From the NCBI RefSeq assembly GCF_023074055.1, contig NZ_JADPKR010000112.1, positions 1 through 64,000 of the forward strand: a stretch of DNA of 64,000 nt. Reading direction: 5' to 3'. This DNA is from Bradyrhizobium sp. 141 (GTDB taxonomy: Bacteria > Pseudomonadota > Alphaproteobacteria > Rhizobiales > Xanthobacteraceae). The notes beneath the pieces were generated by a model, which saw only the letters and a list, made by a program, of their open reading frames with translations, was not told the DNA's origin and made no database searches. Below are positions 39,758 through 48,354 of this stretch, piece after piece. A program made the position numbers and the translations under genes. Every line of letters begins with the position of its first letter. The stretch's first letter is position 1.

Positions 39758-42115
39758 CTACTCGGCAACGACGTAAGTGTAGAGCCCGATCCTTCCCTGA
39801 GCATCGACCTCCTTGTAGACGCCCTGGATCTCGACGTCGAAGCCCGGAAATGTGTTGAAGCAGGTTTCGAACATCTTGAGATAATCCACCATGGGCTTGG
39901 CCCGTTCGCTCAACCGCTCGCCGGGCACGATGGTGGCGATGCCGGGCGGATAGACCACGAAGGGCGTGGTGGCAATGCGGCCCGCGATCGCCTCGATCGG
40001 CAGATAGTCGACATCGTTCTTGAACAGGTAGCGCGCAGCGTCGCGGGGCGACATCGCGATCTCAGGCATGTGCTCGGGCATGAACTGCCGCGCCTGGAGC
40101 GCGCTGACGTCGGCGGCACGGAAGAAGCGGTGCATCTCGCCGCAGAGGTCGCGCAGGCGCACGCCGGCATAGCGCGCCTGCCGCCGCTGGTAGAATTCCG
40201 GAATGACGTCGGCCAGCAGCGCATTGTCATCGTGCAGTCTCTTGAATGCGACGAGACCGGAGATCAGCGTGCCGGCCTTGCTCGCCTCGACGCCGGGGGT
40301 GAGCAGGAAGAGCAGGGAGTTGAGGTCGTTCTTCTCGGGGACGATGCGGTTTTCGCGTAGGTACTGCGCGACGACCGGCGCGGGGATGCCGTGCTCGACA
40401 TAGGCCCCCGTGGTGCGGTCGAAGCCGGGGGTCAGCAGCGTCAGCTTGTTCGGGTCGGTCATGGCAAAGCCCTCGGTGAGGCCGGGGAAGCCATGCCAGT
40501 TGCTGTCCGGGGAGAGCTGCCACAGCGTGGGATTGGTGGCGAGCTCGTCGGTGGAGAGCGTTTCCCAGGCGACGTTGTGTACGCCGCCGGGGCGGCTGAC
40601 GTCGGGAATGGCGACCCGGTCGGGAACGAAGGGTTCGAAGAACCAGCGTCGATCGGAGGTCTGCTCCTTCTCCTCGAACTCCCGGCGCATCGCACGGATC
40701 TTCTTGCGCAGCTCGATGCCGAGGCGGATCGTGTCGTCCCACAGTACCTCGCCGGAGCGGCCCTTCATCATCTGCGCGCCGACGTCGAGGGAAGCGAACA
40801 GGGGATAGAACGGCGAGGTGGAAGCGTGCTGCATGAAGCTCTCGTTGAAGCGGCGATGCTCGACGCGCCGCTTCTGGCCCCGGATGTGGCGGTCCTTGAT
40901 GTGAATCTGCGAGGCCTGCGAGAAGCTGGCGAGCTGCTTGTGGGTCGACTGCGTCGCGATGATGCCGGGCGCCTCGGGGGGAAGGTTGGACAGGCCCATG
41001 GCAAAGCGGCCAGCATAGAGCGGGTGGAACTTCATGAAGCCGGCCCAGGCCTCGTCGAACAGGATATATTCGCAGAGATGGCCGATACGCTTCAAAATCA
41101 TCTCGGCGCTGTGGATCGTGCCGTCATAGGTACATTGCTCGACGACGGCTACGCGGAACGGCCGCTCCTTGCGCCAGGCGTCGCGATCCCCAACCAGCGG
41201 ATGGTTACGGATCGCCTCGCGCAAGGCCTTCTCGTAGAGCATATCCCAGCGCATCGGGCCGATCAGGCCCCAGGCGTTGCGGATGGTCGGGACGTAGACC
41301 GGGACGCCGCCATTGATCATCAGCGCGCCGTGATGGGCGGCCTTGTGGTTGTTGCGGTCGAACAGCACGAGATCGCCGTCGGTGACGAGCGCGCCGAGCG
41401 CGACCTTGTTCGAGGTGGAGGTGCCGTTCAGCACGAAATAGGTCTTTTCCGCGCCGAAGATCTGCGCAGCCTCCTTCTGCGCCCTCAACGCCGGGCCTTC
41501 ATGGGTGAGGAGGTCGCCGAGATCGAGCACGGAATTGTCGAGGTCGTCGCGGAACACGGATTCGCCGAGATGCTCGACGAAGACCCGGCCAATCGGGCTG
41601 CGGTTGTAGAACACGCCGCCATTGTGACCGGGGCAGGTCCAGAGCTGGTTGCCTTCCTCGGCATAGTCGACCAGCGCGCCGAAGAACGGCGTCTTCAGCG
41701 TCTCGGCATATTGCTTGAGCCTGCTGATCAGGTTCTTGGCGATGAAGGTCGGGGTCTCCTCGGACAGGAAGACATAGCCGTCGATGAAGTCGAGCACCTC
41801 GACCGGCAGGTCCTCGAAGCGCTTGCGCCGGATCAGCAGGATGATCGGAAAGTCGAGGCCGCGGCGCCGCATCAGGTTGATCAGCGCCGAGGTCTTGCCC
41901 TCCAGGCCCTTCTTGCCCCAGTCCACCACCATGCAGCCGATCGCGGCATCGGTCTGCACCGCCATCTCGGCGTCCTCGAGCTTGCGGGCCCGGACCACCT
42001 CGAAGCCGGAGCGCTGGATCTCCTCGATGATCTGGTTGAAGCGGACGCCCTCGAGGTCGTCGGCGTCGAACACAGGTGCGGCGAACAGGAAGTTGAAGCG
42101 CTTGAAATAGTCCAT
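39758..42115 (-). CDS. Orn/Lys/Arg decarboxylase, large PLP type
   Basis: A 785-residue fold-type I PLP decarboxylase. An N-terminal receiver-like wing domain covers about 1-130. The PLP core has EQCTYDGTIHSAE, LFDEAWAGFMKFHP and the Schiff-base lysine Lys393 in STHKQLASFSQ. The C-terminal domain carries RLHDDNALLADVIPEFYQ. The length is close to the inducible bacterial arginine/lysine decarboxylases (about 710-755). The product is a polyamine precursor (cadaverine, agmatine or putrescine); the sequence alone does not fix the substrate. I chose the ATG at 42115; the frame upstream overlaps the Lrp gene and is not protein-like. An Lrp regulator lies 107 bp upstream and a GNAT gene 6 bp downstream. 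Confidence 0.9.
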   Translation of the reverse strand: MDYFKRFNFLFAAPVFDADDLEGVRFNQIIEEIQRSGFEVVRARKLEDAEMAVQTDAAIGCMVVDWGKKGLEGKTSALINLMRRRGLDFPIILLIRRKRFEDLPVEVLDFIDGYVFLSEETPTFIAKNLISRLKQYAETLKTPFFGALVDYAEEGNQLWTCPGHNGGVFYNRSPIGRVFVEHLGESVFRDDLDNSVLDLGDLLTHEGPALRAQKEAAQIFGAEKTYFVLNGTSTSNKVALGALVTDGDLVLFDRNNHKAAHHGALMINGGVPVYVPTIRNAWGLIGPMRWDMLYEKALREAIRNHPLVGDRDAWRKERPFRVAVVEQCTYDGTIHSAEMILKRIGHLCEYILFDEAWAGFMKFHPLYAGRFAMGLSNLPPEAPGIIATQSTHKQLASFSQASQIHIKDRHIRGQKRRVEHRRFNESFMQHASTSPFYPLFASLDVGAQMMKGRSGEVLWDDTIRLGIELRKKIRAMRREFEEKEQTSDRRWFFEPFVPDRVAIPDVSRPGGVHNVAWETLSTDELATNPTLWQLSPDSNWHGFPGLTEGFAMTDPNKLTLLTPGFDRTTGAYVEHGIPAPVVAQYLRENRIVPEKNDLNSLLFLLTPGVEASKAGTLISGLVAFKRLHDDNALLADVIPEFYQRRQARYAGVRLRDLCGEMHRFFRAADVSALQARQFMPEHMPEIAMSPRDAARYLFKNDVDYLPIEAIAGRIATTPFVVYPPGIATIVPGERLSERAKPMVDYLKMFETCFNTFPGFDVEIQGVYKEVDAQGRIGLYTYVVAE

Positions 42116-42222
42116 GTCGGGTCCCGAATGTGCGGAGAGACACAGCTCTCGGCACATTCGATGACAATTCGATGACAGCGGCCTGGGATGGGCTCGGTCG
42201 TGTTTGCGGAAGGGGAGAGCCG

Positions 42223-42780
42223 CTAGCGCTTCGCCTCGCCGAACACCACGGTCGGCACCGCGCGGTTGACGATTTCGCGCAGGGCGAAGCTCGATTGCAC
42301 GCGCGCGACGCGTGGCAGTCGGGACAGCTCGGTGCGGTGGATACGCTCGAAATCCTGGATGTCGCGGGCAAGCACGATGAGGATGTAGTCGTCTGTCCCC
42401 GACATCAGGAAGCAACGCACGACGGAAGGGCATTTCACGACCTCCGCCTCGAACGCCTTCAGCGCTTCGTCGCTCTGGCTCTCCAGTGCGATGCGCACCA
42501 GCACGGTGGTGGTGAGGCCGAACTGGGCGAGGTCGAGCGCGGCGCGGTAGGCCTGGATGTAGCCCTCGTCCTCGAGCGCCTTCTGCCGCCGTGCCAGCGC
42601 AGTACTCGACAGGCCGACCTTGTTGGCAAGCTCGGCGTGGCTGGCACGCGCATTGGTCGTGAGTTCCGCGAGGATCGCGATGTCTTTCCGGTCGAGGGCC
42701 AAGGTTTCGTTTCCAGCGTGAAGGGGCGCTTCAGCGCCGGAAACCGGCGCGGGCCGACCGAAACTAGCGGATATTTGCAC
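42223..42780 (-). CDS. Lrp/AsnC-family regulator
   Basis: A 185-residue regulator starting at a GTG. The helix-turn-helix is at about 30-75 (LDRKDIAILAELTTNARASH, LANKVGLSSTALARRQKALE). The RAM ligand domain is at about 90-175. The N-terminal 28 residues before the usual LDRKD are unusual for the family, so a later start is possible, but no alternative ATG is present. It is divergent from ald, whose start is 67 bp away, the classic arrangement in which an Lrp protein activates ald in response to alanine. It may also control the decarboxylase downstream. Confidence 0.9.
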   Translation of the reverse strand: MQISASFGRPAPVSGAEAPLHAGNETLALDRKDIAILAELTTNARASHAELANKVGLSSTALARRQKALEDEGYIQAYRAALDLAQFGLTTTVLVRIALESQSDEALKAFEAEVVKCPSVVRCFLMSGTDDYILIVLARDIQDFERIHRTELSRLPRVARVQSSFALREIVNRAVPTVVFGEAKR

Positions 42781-42847
42781 GAAACCAAACCGCCCCCGTC
42801 GTTACGATAAGGAGCAGAATCAAGGCGTCGGCAAAGGAGCCCGGAAG

Positions 42848-43963
42848 ATGCGCATCGGCGTGCCCAAGGAGATCAAGGTGCAGGAATATCGCGTCGGGCT
42901 CACCCCGGGCGCCGTCCGTGAATATGTTGCAGTCGGGCACCAGGTGATGGTCGAGACCGGCGCCGGCGGCGGCATCGGCGCGTCCGATGAGGTGTATCGG
43001 CGGGCAGGGGCCGCCATTGCCGAGAGCGCCCGCGACATCTTTGCCAAGTCCGACATGATCGTGAAGGTGAAGGAGCCGCAGAAGAGCGAATGGGCCCAGC
43101 TCCGAGAAGGCCAGATTCTATTTACCTATCTTCATCTTGCGCCGGATCCGGAGCAGGCCAAGGGCCTGCTTGCCTCCGGCTGCACCGCGATCGCCTATGA
43201 AACCGTCACGGACGCGAACGGTCACCTCCCGCTGCTCGCGCCGATGAGCGAAGTCGCCGGGCGCCTCGCCATCGAGGCCGCCGGCGCCGCGCTCAGGCGG
43301 TCGGCCGGCGGCCGCGGCCTGCTGCTCGGCGGGGTGCCGGGCGTGCAGCCGGCGCGGGTCGTCGTGCTCGGCGGCGGCGTGGTGGGCACGCAGGCGGCAC
43401 GCATGGCCGCAGGGCTCGGCGCGGAAGTGACGGTGATCGATCGCTCGATTCCTCGTCTGCGCCAGCTCGACGATCTCTTTGTCGGACGCGTGCGCACCCG
43501 CTTTTCGACGATCGAGGCGGTCGAGGAGGAGGTGTTCGCCGCCGACGTCGTGATCGGCGCGGTGCTGGTGCCGGGCGCAAGCGCGCCGAAGCTGGTCACG
43601 CGCGCGATGCTGAAATCGATGCGGCCCGGCGCCGTGCTGGTGGACGTCGCGATCGACCAGGGCGGCTGCTTCGAGACCTCGCATCCGACCACGCATACCG
43701 ATCCGACCTATGAGGTGGATGGCGTCGTGCATTATTGCGTCGCCAATATGCCGGGCGCGGTGCCGGTGACGTCCAGCCAGGCGCTGAACAACGCGACTCT
43801 GCCGTTCGGTCTGATGCTGGCGAACAAAGGCTTTGCCGCGGTGCTGGAGAACCCGCATCTGCGCAACGGGCTGAACGTGCACCGCGGCCGGATTACCAAC
43901 AAGGCGGTGGCGGATAGTCTGGGATTGGAGTTCGCTCCTGTCGGAAGTGGGCTTGCAGCGTAG
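42848..43963 (+). CDS. ald: Alanine dehydrogenase
   Basis: A 371-residue NAD-dependent enzyme that converts L-alanine to pyruvate and ammonia, reversibly. Catalytic residues fall at the family positions: Arg15 in EYRVGLTP, Lys75 in VKVKEP and His96 in TYLHLAPD. NAD binds at VVVLGGGVVGTQAARMA (about 171-187). VDVAIDQGGCFETS and CVANMPGAVP complete the signature. AAGGAG precedes the ATG. It is divergent from an Lrp regulator. In rhizobia Ald is linked to alanine use and to alanine export in bacteroids. Confidence 0.96.
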   Translation: MRIGVPKEIKVQEYRVGLTPGAVREYVAVGHQVMVETGAGGGIGASDEVYRRAGAAIAESARDIFAKSDMIVKVKEPQKSEWAQLREGQILFTYLHLAPDPEQAKGLLASGCTAIAYETVTDANGHLPLLAPMSEVAGRLAIEAAGAALRRSAGGRGLLLGGVPGVQPARVVVLGGGVVGTQAARMAAGLGAEVTVIDRSIPRLRQLDDLFVGRVRTRFSTIEAVEEEVFAADVVIGAVLVPGASAPKLVTRAMLKSMRPGAVLVDVAIDQGGCFETSHPTTHTDPTYEVDGVVHYCVANMPGAVPVTSSQALNNATLPFGLMLANKGFAAVLENPHLRNGLNVHRGRITNKAVADSLGLEFAPVGSGLAA

Positions 43964-43970
43964 TTTTCTT

Positions 43971-44108
43971 CCCTTCTCCCCTTGTGGGAGAAGGTGGCGC
44001 GAAGCGCCGGATGAGGGGTTCTGTCCGCTCGCAACACTCATTCGCGGGGATAGAACCCCTCACCCGGCTTCGCTTTGCGAAGCCACCCTCTCCCACAAGG
44101 GGAGAGGG
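43971..44108. repeat. CCTTCTCCCCTTGTGGGAGAAGG dispersed repeat
   Basis: The left end reads CTTCTCCCCTTGTGGGAGAA and the right end CCTCTCCCACAAGGGGAGAG. The centre is GGGGTTCTGTCCGC facing GATAGAACCCC. It is related in plan to the CTCTCCCGC repeats at 6049 and 34281 but differs in arm sequence. It lies between the convergent ald and monooxygenase genes and could end both transcripts. Confidence 0.85.
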
Positions 44109-44136
44109 TGCACTACCGCTGCGGCACGAGCAATTC

Positions 44137-46047
44137 CTACGCCTTCGTCAGCCTGTACTGCCCCAGATCGGGATCGTGAGTCATCCGCCAGTAGTCGACG
44201 AAGCGCCAGGGCATCGCCGAGAACACGCGGCCGCTTGAGTTGCGGTAGTAGGTGCTCATGCCTGGATGGGTCCAGATCATCGCCTCGTGCTCGGCATCGA
44301 CCTTGCGGACGTAGTCGTCGAGCACATCCTGGCGGACGTCGATGGCGGCGACGTCGTGCTCGATCATGTCGGCAAGGCACGCTGAGATGTAGCGGCTCTG
44401 GCATTCCGACTGGAAGATGACGCTGCCGCCATGGGCCGGGCCGGAGTTCGGGCCGAGCATGCAGAAGAAGTTCGGAAAGCCCGGCACGGTGAGACCAAGA
44501 TGCGCGGTCGGATTGTCGTTGCTCCAAGCCTCGCGCAAGTCCTTGCCGTCGCGGCCGCTGATGTTCAGCCGGGCCGCCATTTCCGTCACCTTGAAGCCGG
44601 TCGCGACCACGATGATATCGGCGGTACGGTGCTTGCCGTCGGCGGTAACGATGCCATCCTGATCGAAATGATCGATCGTCTCGGTGACGAGCTCGACATT
44701 GTCCCGCCTCAAGGTCTTGAACCAGTTGTTGTCGAGCAGGATGCGCTTGCCGTAGGGCGGATAGGTCGGCACGCATTTTTCGATCAGGTCGGGCCGGTCC
44801 TTCAACTCGGACAGGATGAAATCGGTCAGTTCCTGGCGATGCCGGTCATTGCCCTTGTTGACGGCGCGCTCCGGATGCGGCCACGTCGGGTCCTTGCGCA
44901 GGAAGGGCAAGAGACCATCGCCGTAGCGCCAGAACATGTTGAAGCGATACCACTGGACGTAGAACGGCAGATGGGCGAGCAGCCAGCGCGCGCCGTCACT
45001 GATCGGATCGGCATAACCCTTCACCGGCCGCGCCCATTGCGCGCTGCGTTGATAGACCGTGACCGAGGCAACGCGGCCGGCGATCGACGGCACCAACTGC
45101 ATCGAGGTCGCCCCGGTGCCGATCACCGCGACTTGCTTGCCGTCGAGCTTGATGTCGTCGGACCACAGCGCCGAATGCAGGATCGTTCCCTTGAAGTCCT
45201 CCTCGCCTTTGAAGCGGGCGCGGGAGGGATCGTTGAGCTGGCCGATGGCCGAGACCAGCGCGGTGGATTCGAAGGTCTCCTCGCCGCTCTCGGTCTTGAG
45301 CGTGGAGATCCAGCGTCGCTTGCCTTCGTCCCAGCGCGACGAGGTCAGTTCGGTGTTAACGCGAAGATGCTTGCGAATGCCTTGCTCGTCGGCGACCTTC
45401 TGGAGATAGCCGAGCAGCTCCTCGCGCTGGCAGAAATAGCGGGTCCATGCGTTACCTGAGCCGAACGAATAGGAATAGGAATGGTTCGGCGTGTCGACGC
45501 CGCAGCCGGGATAGCGGTTGATCCACCAGGTCCCGCCCAGCTCGGCGTTCTTCTCGACGATGGTGTAGGGGATGCCGAGATGGCCGAGCGCGACGCCGAG
45601 CGCGATGGCGCAGACGCCGGCGCCGACGATCAGCACATGCTGGTCGGCGAGCTTTTCGTCGGAAGGACGCTTGGTCCAGCGCGCCTGGCGCGGCACAAAA
45701 CCCATCTCCTCGCGCATCAGCGGGGCATATTCCGGCGCGACATTCTCGCCGAGGCAGGCGCGCATCATCTTCAGCAGCAGCTCTTCGCCGGGGTCGGCAA
45801 TGATAGGCTTCGGTGTACCATTGGCGAAGAGCTTGACCACCGCGGCGCGGATCTCATCCTGGATGTCCCGGGGCACACCGGCCTCGGGATCGGGGATGAG
45901 GCGGATATCGCGCTTGGGCAGATACGGTGGCGCGAGCCATTTCTCGTCGCCGGTCATGTGCACCAGCACCATCAGGAGACAGCGGATGTCGCCTTCTGCG
46001 ATGGTCGAGGCAAGGTCGAGCGGTCTGTGCGGAGATTCGATGTTCAT
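44137..46047 (-). CDS. Baeyer-Villiger-type flavin monooxygenase
   Basis: A 636-residue FAD/NADPH monooxygenase. FAD binds at VLIVGAGVCAIAL (138-150) and NADPH at VAVIGTGATSMQL (306-318). The Baeyer-Villiger fingerprint FxGxxxHxxxW is exact at 285-295 (FKGTILHSALW). GGTWWINRYPGCGVDTPNHSY-like sequence follows the first site. About 130 residues before the FAD site form an N-terminal extension seen in the long branch of these enzymes. Family members insert oxygen next to a ketone to give an ester or lactone. The start overlaps the TetR stop (ATGA), and it is the last gene of an acyl-CoA ligase-TetR-monooxygenase operon. The ketone substrate is unknown. Confidence 0.92.
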   Translation of the reverse strand: MNIESPHRPLDLASTIAEGDIRCLLMVLVHMTGDEKWLAPPYLPKRDIRLIPDPEAGVPRDIQDEIRAAVVKLFANGTPKPIIADPGEELLLKMMRACLGENVAPEYAPLMREEMGFVPRQARWTKRPSDEKLADQHVLIVGAGVCAIALGVALGHLGIPYTIVEKNAELGGTWWINRYPGCGVDTPNHSYSYSFGSGNAWTRYFCQREELLGYLQKVADEQGIRKHLRVNTELTSSRWDEGKRRWISTLKTESGEETFESTALVSAIGQLNDPSRARFKGEEDFKGTILHSALWSDDIKLDGKQVAVIGTGATSMQLVPSIAGRVASVTVYQRSAQWARPVKGYADPISDGARWLLAHLPFYVQWYRFNMFWRYGDGLLPFLRKDPTWPHPERAVNKGNDRHRQELTDFILSELKDRPDLIEKCVPTYPPYGKRILLDNNWFKTLRRDNVELVTETIDHFDQDGIVTADGKHRTADIIVVATGFKVTEMAARLNISGRDGKDLREAWSNDNPTAHLGLTVPGFPNFFCMLGPNSGPAHGGSVIFQSECQSRYISACLADMIEHDVAAIDVRQDVLDDYVRKVDAEHEAMIWTHPGMSTYYRNSSGRVFSAMPWRFVDYWRMTHDPDLGQYRLTKA

Positions 46048-46691
46048 GGCGTGTCCTGGTCTCCGGACGAATTGAAGAGGCCGCGCGTCATCAGCTTGCG
46101 ATAGGCGGAGATGACGTGCTTGGGCACGGCGGTGACGCCGCCGGCTGAGTACGAGTAGCGACGGCTGAGATAGCCGCGCGCGCCCATCAGCATGTGGACA
46201 ATGGCTTCGAATTCCTCGTCGCTGTAATCCTCGATGGCACCGGCAAGGCGCGCACGGCGGAGAATGCGGACATAGGCGAACGAGATGTTGTCGAGATGCT
46301 TCTGATAGCCGATGGGTGCGAAGAACTCAGCTTCGTTGAGGATACGCAAAAATTCCGGCACCTCGCGGATGAAGTCGAAGAAAGCGGCGAAGCGCTCGAT
46401 CTCCTGCCGCGCCGCCTGCGCGGTGCCGGTGCGGGCGCGGATGAACTCGACCATGTCGAGGCCGATCTTCGGCAGCAGCTGGTCGAGCAGCTCCTGGCGG
46501 TTCTCGAAATGATTGTAGAAGGTGCCTTGCGCCACGCCGGCCTGTTCCGTGATGCGGGCGACGGAGGCCTCCGCATAGCCATGCTTGCCGACGACCTTGG
46601 TGGCGGCCTCGAAGATCTTCTGCTTGGTCCAGGCGTTGCGCTCGACGCGGTTGAGCTTTGTGACCTTCGCGGCGGCTGGGCCTTGATTCAT
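46044..46691 (-). CDS. TetR-family regulator
   Basis: A 215-residue regulator. The helix-turn-helix lies at about 24-65 (IFEAATKVVGKHGYAEASVA, ITEQAGVAQGTFYNHFENRQ). The rest is the helical ligand domain. Both ends overlap neighbouring genes by four bases: the start lies inside the ligase stop and the stop inside the monooxygenase start. A repressor in the middle of its own operon, translated together with both enzymes, is a tight autoregulatory design. A fatty-acid-CoA or ketone ligand is plausible from the context only. Confidence 0.92.
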   Translation of the reverse strand: MNQGPAAAKVTKLNRVERNAWTKQKIFEAATKVVGKHGYAEASVARITEQAGVAQGTFYNHFENRQELLDQLLPKIGLDMVEFIRARTGTAQAARQEIERFAAFFDFIREVPEFLRILNEAEFFAPIGYQKHLDNISFAYVRILRRARLAGAIEDYSDEEFEAIVHMLMGARGYLSRRYSYSAGGVTAVPKHVISAYRKLMTRGLFNSSGDQDTP

Positions 46692-48181
46692 GCCACGGTC
46701 TCCAGTTCGGCGCGCAGCACGCGCTTGAGAATTTTTCCGGATGGGTTACGCGGGAGGCTGTCGCGGAGGATCAGCTCTTTCGGCACCTTGAAGCTTGCGA
46801 GGCGCGTCCGGCAGTGCTCGGTGAGAGCAGGGAGCTCCAGCGCGGCGCCTTCCGCCAAGACGACGATGGCGACCGGCCGTTCGCCCCAGCGTGCGTCGCG
46901 CAGGCCAATTACTGCGACTTCGCGCACCTCGGGCAATTCATAAATGACGCGCTCGACCTCGGAGGAAGCGATGTTCTCGCCGCCGGAGATGATCATGTCC
47001 TTCTTGCGGTCGGTCAGGTACAGAAAGCCATCCTCGTCGAGATAGCCGACGTCGCCGCTGCGGAACCAGTCGCCGAAGAAGGCCGATGCCGTCTTCTGCG
47101 GGTCGTTCCAGTAGCCGCGCGTGATCTTCGGTCCGCGCAGGCAGATCTCGCCGTTGACGTTGGGCGGCAACGGCTTGCCGTCCTCGTCGCGGATCTCGAT
47201 CTCGACATGGGCGATGGCGCGCCCGGTCGAGCCGATCTTCTCGATCTCGCGGCCGGCCTCCATGAAGGTGTCGCCGCCGACGGTTTCGGTGAGGCCATAG
47301 GCATCGATATAGCGCGCGTTTCGGAAAAATTCGGAGAAGGCGCGGATGCGCATCTCCGGCGTCTTCTCGCCGCCGCCGATCGCCCATCGCAGGCTGGAGA
47401 CGTCGTAACGGTCGCGCGTCGGGCAGGTCAGCATCGCGGTGGTCATCACAGGCGCGAACCATGCCGCGTTGAGCTTGTCTTCTGCGATGGCGCTGAGCGC
47501 CGTCTCCGGCTCGAAATTGCGCTCGATGCGGATGAAGCCGCCATGCCAGAGCACGGCGATGCCGGGCAGGTCGAGCGCGCCGACGTGATAGAGCGGACCG
47601 ACCACGAGCAGCCGCGTGTCGGCACTGATGCCGAGCGCGATCGTTTGATCCGCGGACTTCCAATAGAAATTATCGTAAGTGAGCATCACGCCCTTGGGGC
47701 GATCCGTCGTGCCCGAGGTGTACATCAGCCGCATCAGGTCGGATGGCGCGCGGACATGCATCGGCGCGGGCGGCGTGTCGCCCGCGAGATGCGTGACGCT
47801 CTGCTGCGCAGTCTCATCGAGCACGACAATGCTTGCGCCCGCTGCGTTCGCGGCCAATTCGTCATCGACGATCAGAAGCCGCGCGCCGGCATTGCCGGCG
47901 ATGTAGCCGACTTCGTCGCGGGAGAGGCGGAAGTTGATCGGCAGGAACACCGCGCCGAGATGGCTGGCCGCGAAGACGAGCTCCAGGAACGCCGTGCTGT
48001 TCTTCATCAGCACCGCGACGACGTCGCCGGCGCCGATGCCTTGCGCGGCGAGCCAGCCTGCCGCGGTTCGGACCCGCGCATCGAACGCCGCGTAGGAAAT
48101 CTCCTCGCCGCGATATTTCAGCGCGGGCCGGTCCGGCGTGCGGCGGGCATGAAAGGCGATGAAGCTCGAAAGATTGATCAT
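46688..48181 (-). CDS. AMP-forming acyl-CoA ligase
   Basis: A 497-residue ANL-superfamily enzyme that activates a carboxylic acid as acyl-AMP and transfers it to CoA. The P-loop reads YTSGTTDRPKG (154-164), with Asp where most members have Gly (SGTTGxPKG). Other motifs are normal: YGLTETVGG, GEICLRGP, FRSGDVGYLDEDGFLYLTDR and the C-terminal PRNPSGKILKRVL, whose Lys is catalytic. No clear ribosome site precedes the ATG at 48181. It is first in the operon with TetR and the monooxygenase, so it may activate the acid released after Baeyer-Villiger oxidation and ester cleavage. The divergent ABC importer begins 173 bp away. Confidence 0.9.
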   Translation of the reverse strand: MINLSSFIAFHARRTPDRPALKYRGEEISYAAFDARVRTAAGWLAAQGIGAGDVVAVLMKNSTAFLELVFAASHLGAVFLPINFRLSRDEVGYIAGNAGARLLIVDDELAANAAGASIVVLDETAQQSVTHLAGDTPPAPMHVRAPSDLMRLMYTSGTTDRPKGVMLTYDNFYWKSADQTIALGISADTRLLVVGPLYHVGALDLPGIAVLWHGGFIRIERNFEPETALSAIAEDKLNAAWFAPVMTTAMLTCPTRDRYDVSSLRWAIGGGEKTPEMRIRAFSEFFRNARYIDAYGLTETVGGDTFMEAGREIEKIGSTGRAIAHVEIEIRDEDGKPLPPNVNGEICLRGPKITRGYWNDPQKTASAFFGDWFRSGDVGYLDEDGFLYLTDRKKDMIISGGENIASSEVERVIYELPEVREVAVIGLRDARWGERPVAIVVLAEGAALELPALTEHCRTRLASFKVPKELILRDSLPRNPSGKILKRVLRAELETVA

Positions 48182-48354
48182 TTTGCGTGTTTTGGGCCGT
48201 TTGTCGGCCTCACTTCCTCCCTGGGATGAATTCTGACTCGTAATTCATCTTCAGCTTGACGTCACCCCCCACCCTCTGAAATCCTTGGAAACACGGAGAC
48301 GAGACGATCTCCGGCAGGGATCAGGAAACGCCGACCCGAAAGAGGGAGGGAAAA

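Noticed and set aside
42116..42433. N-terminal extension of the Orn/Lys/Arg decarboxylase
   Set aside because: The extension is an antiprotein-like Arg/Pro/His-rich stretch that overlaps the Lrp gene.
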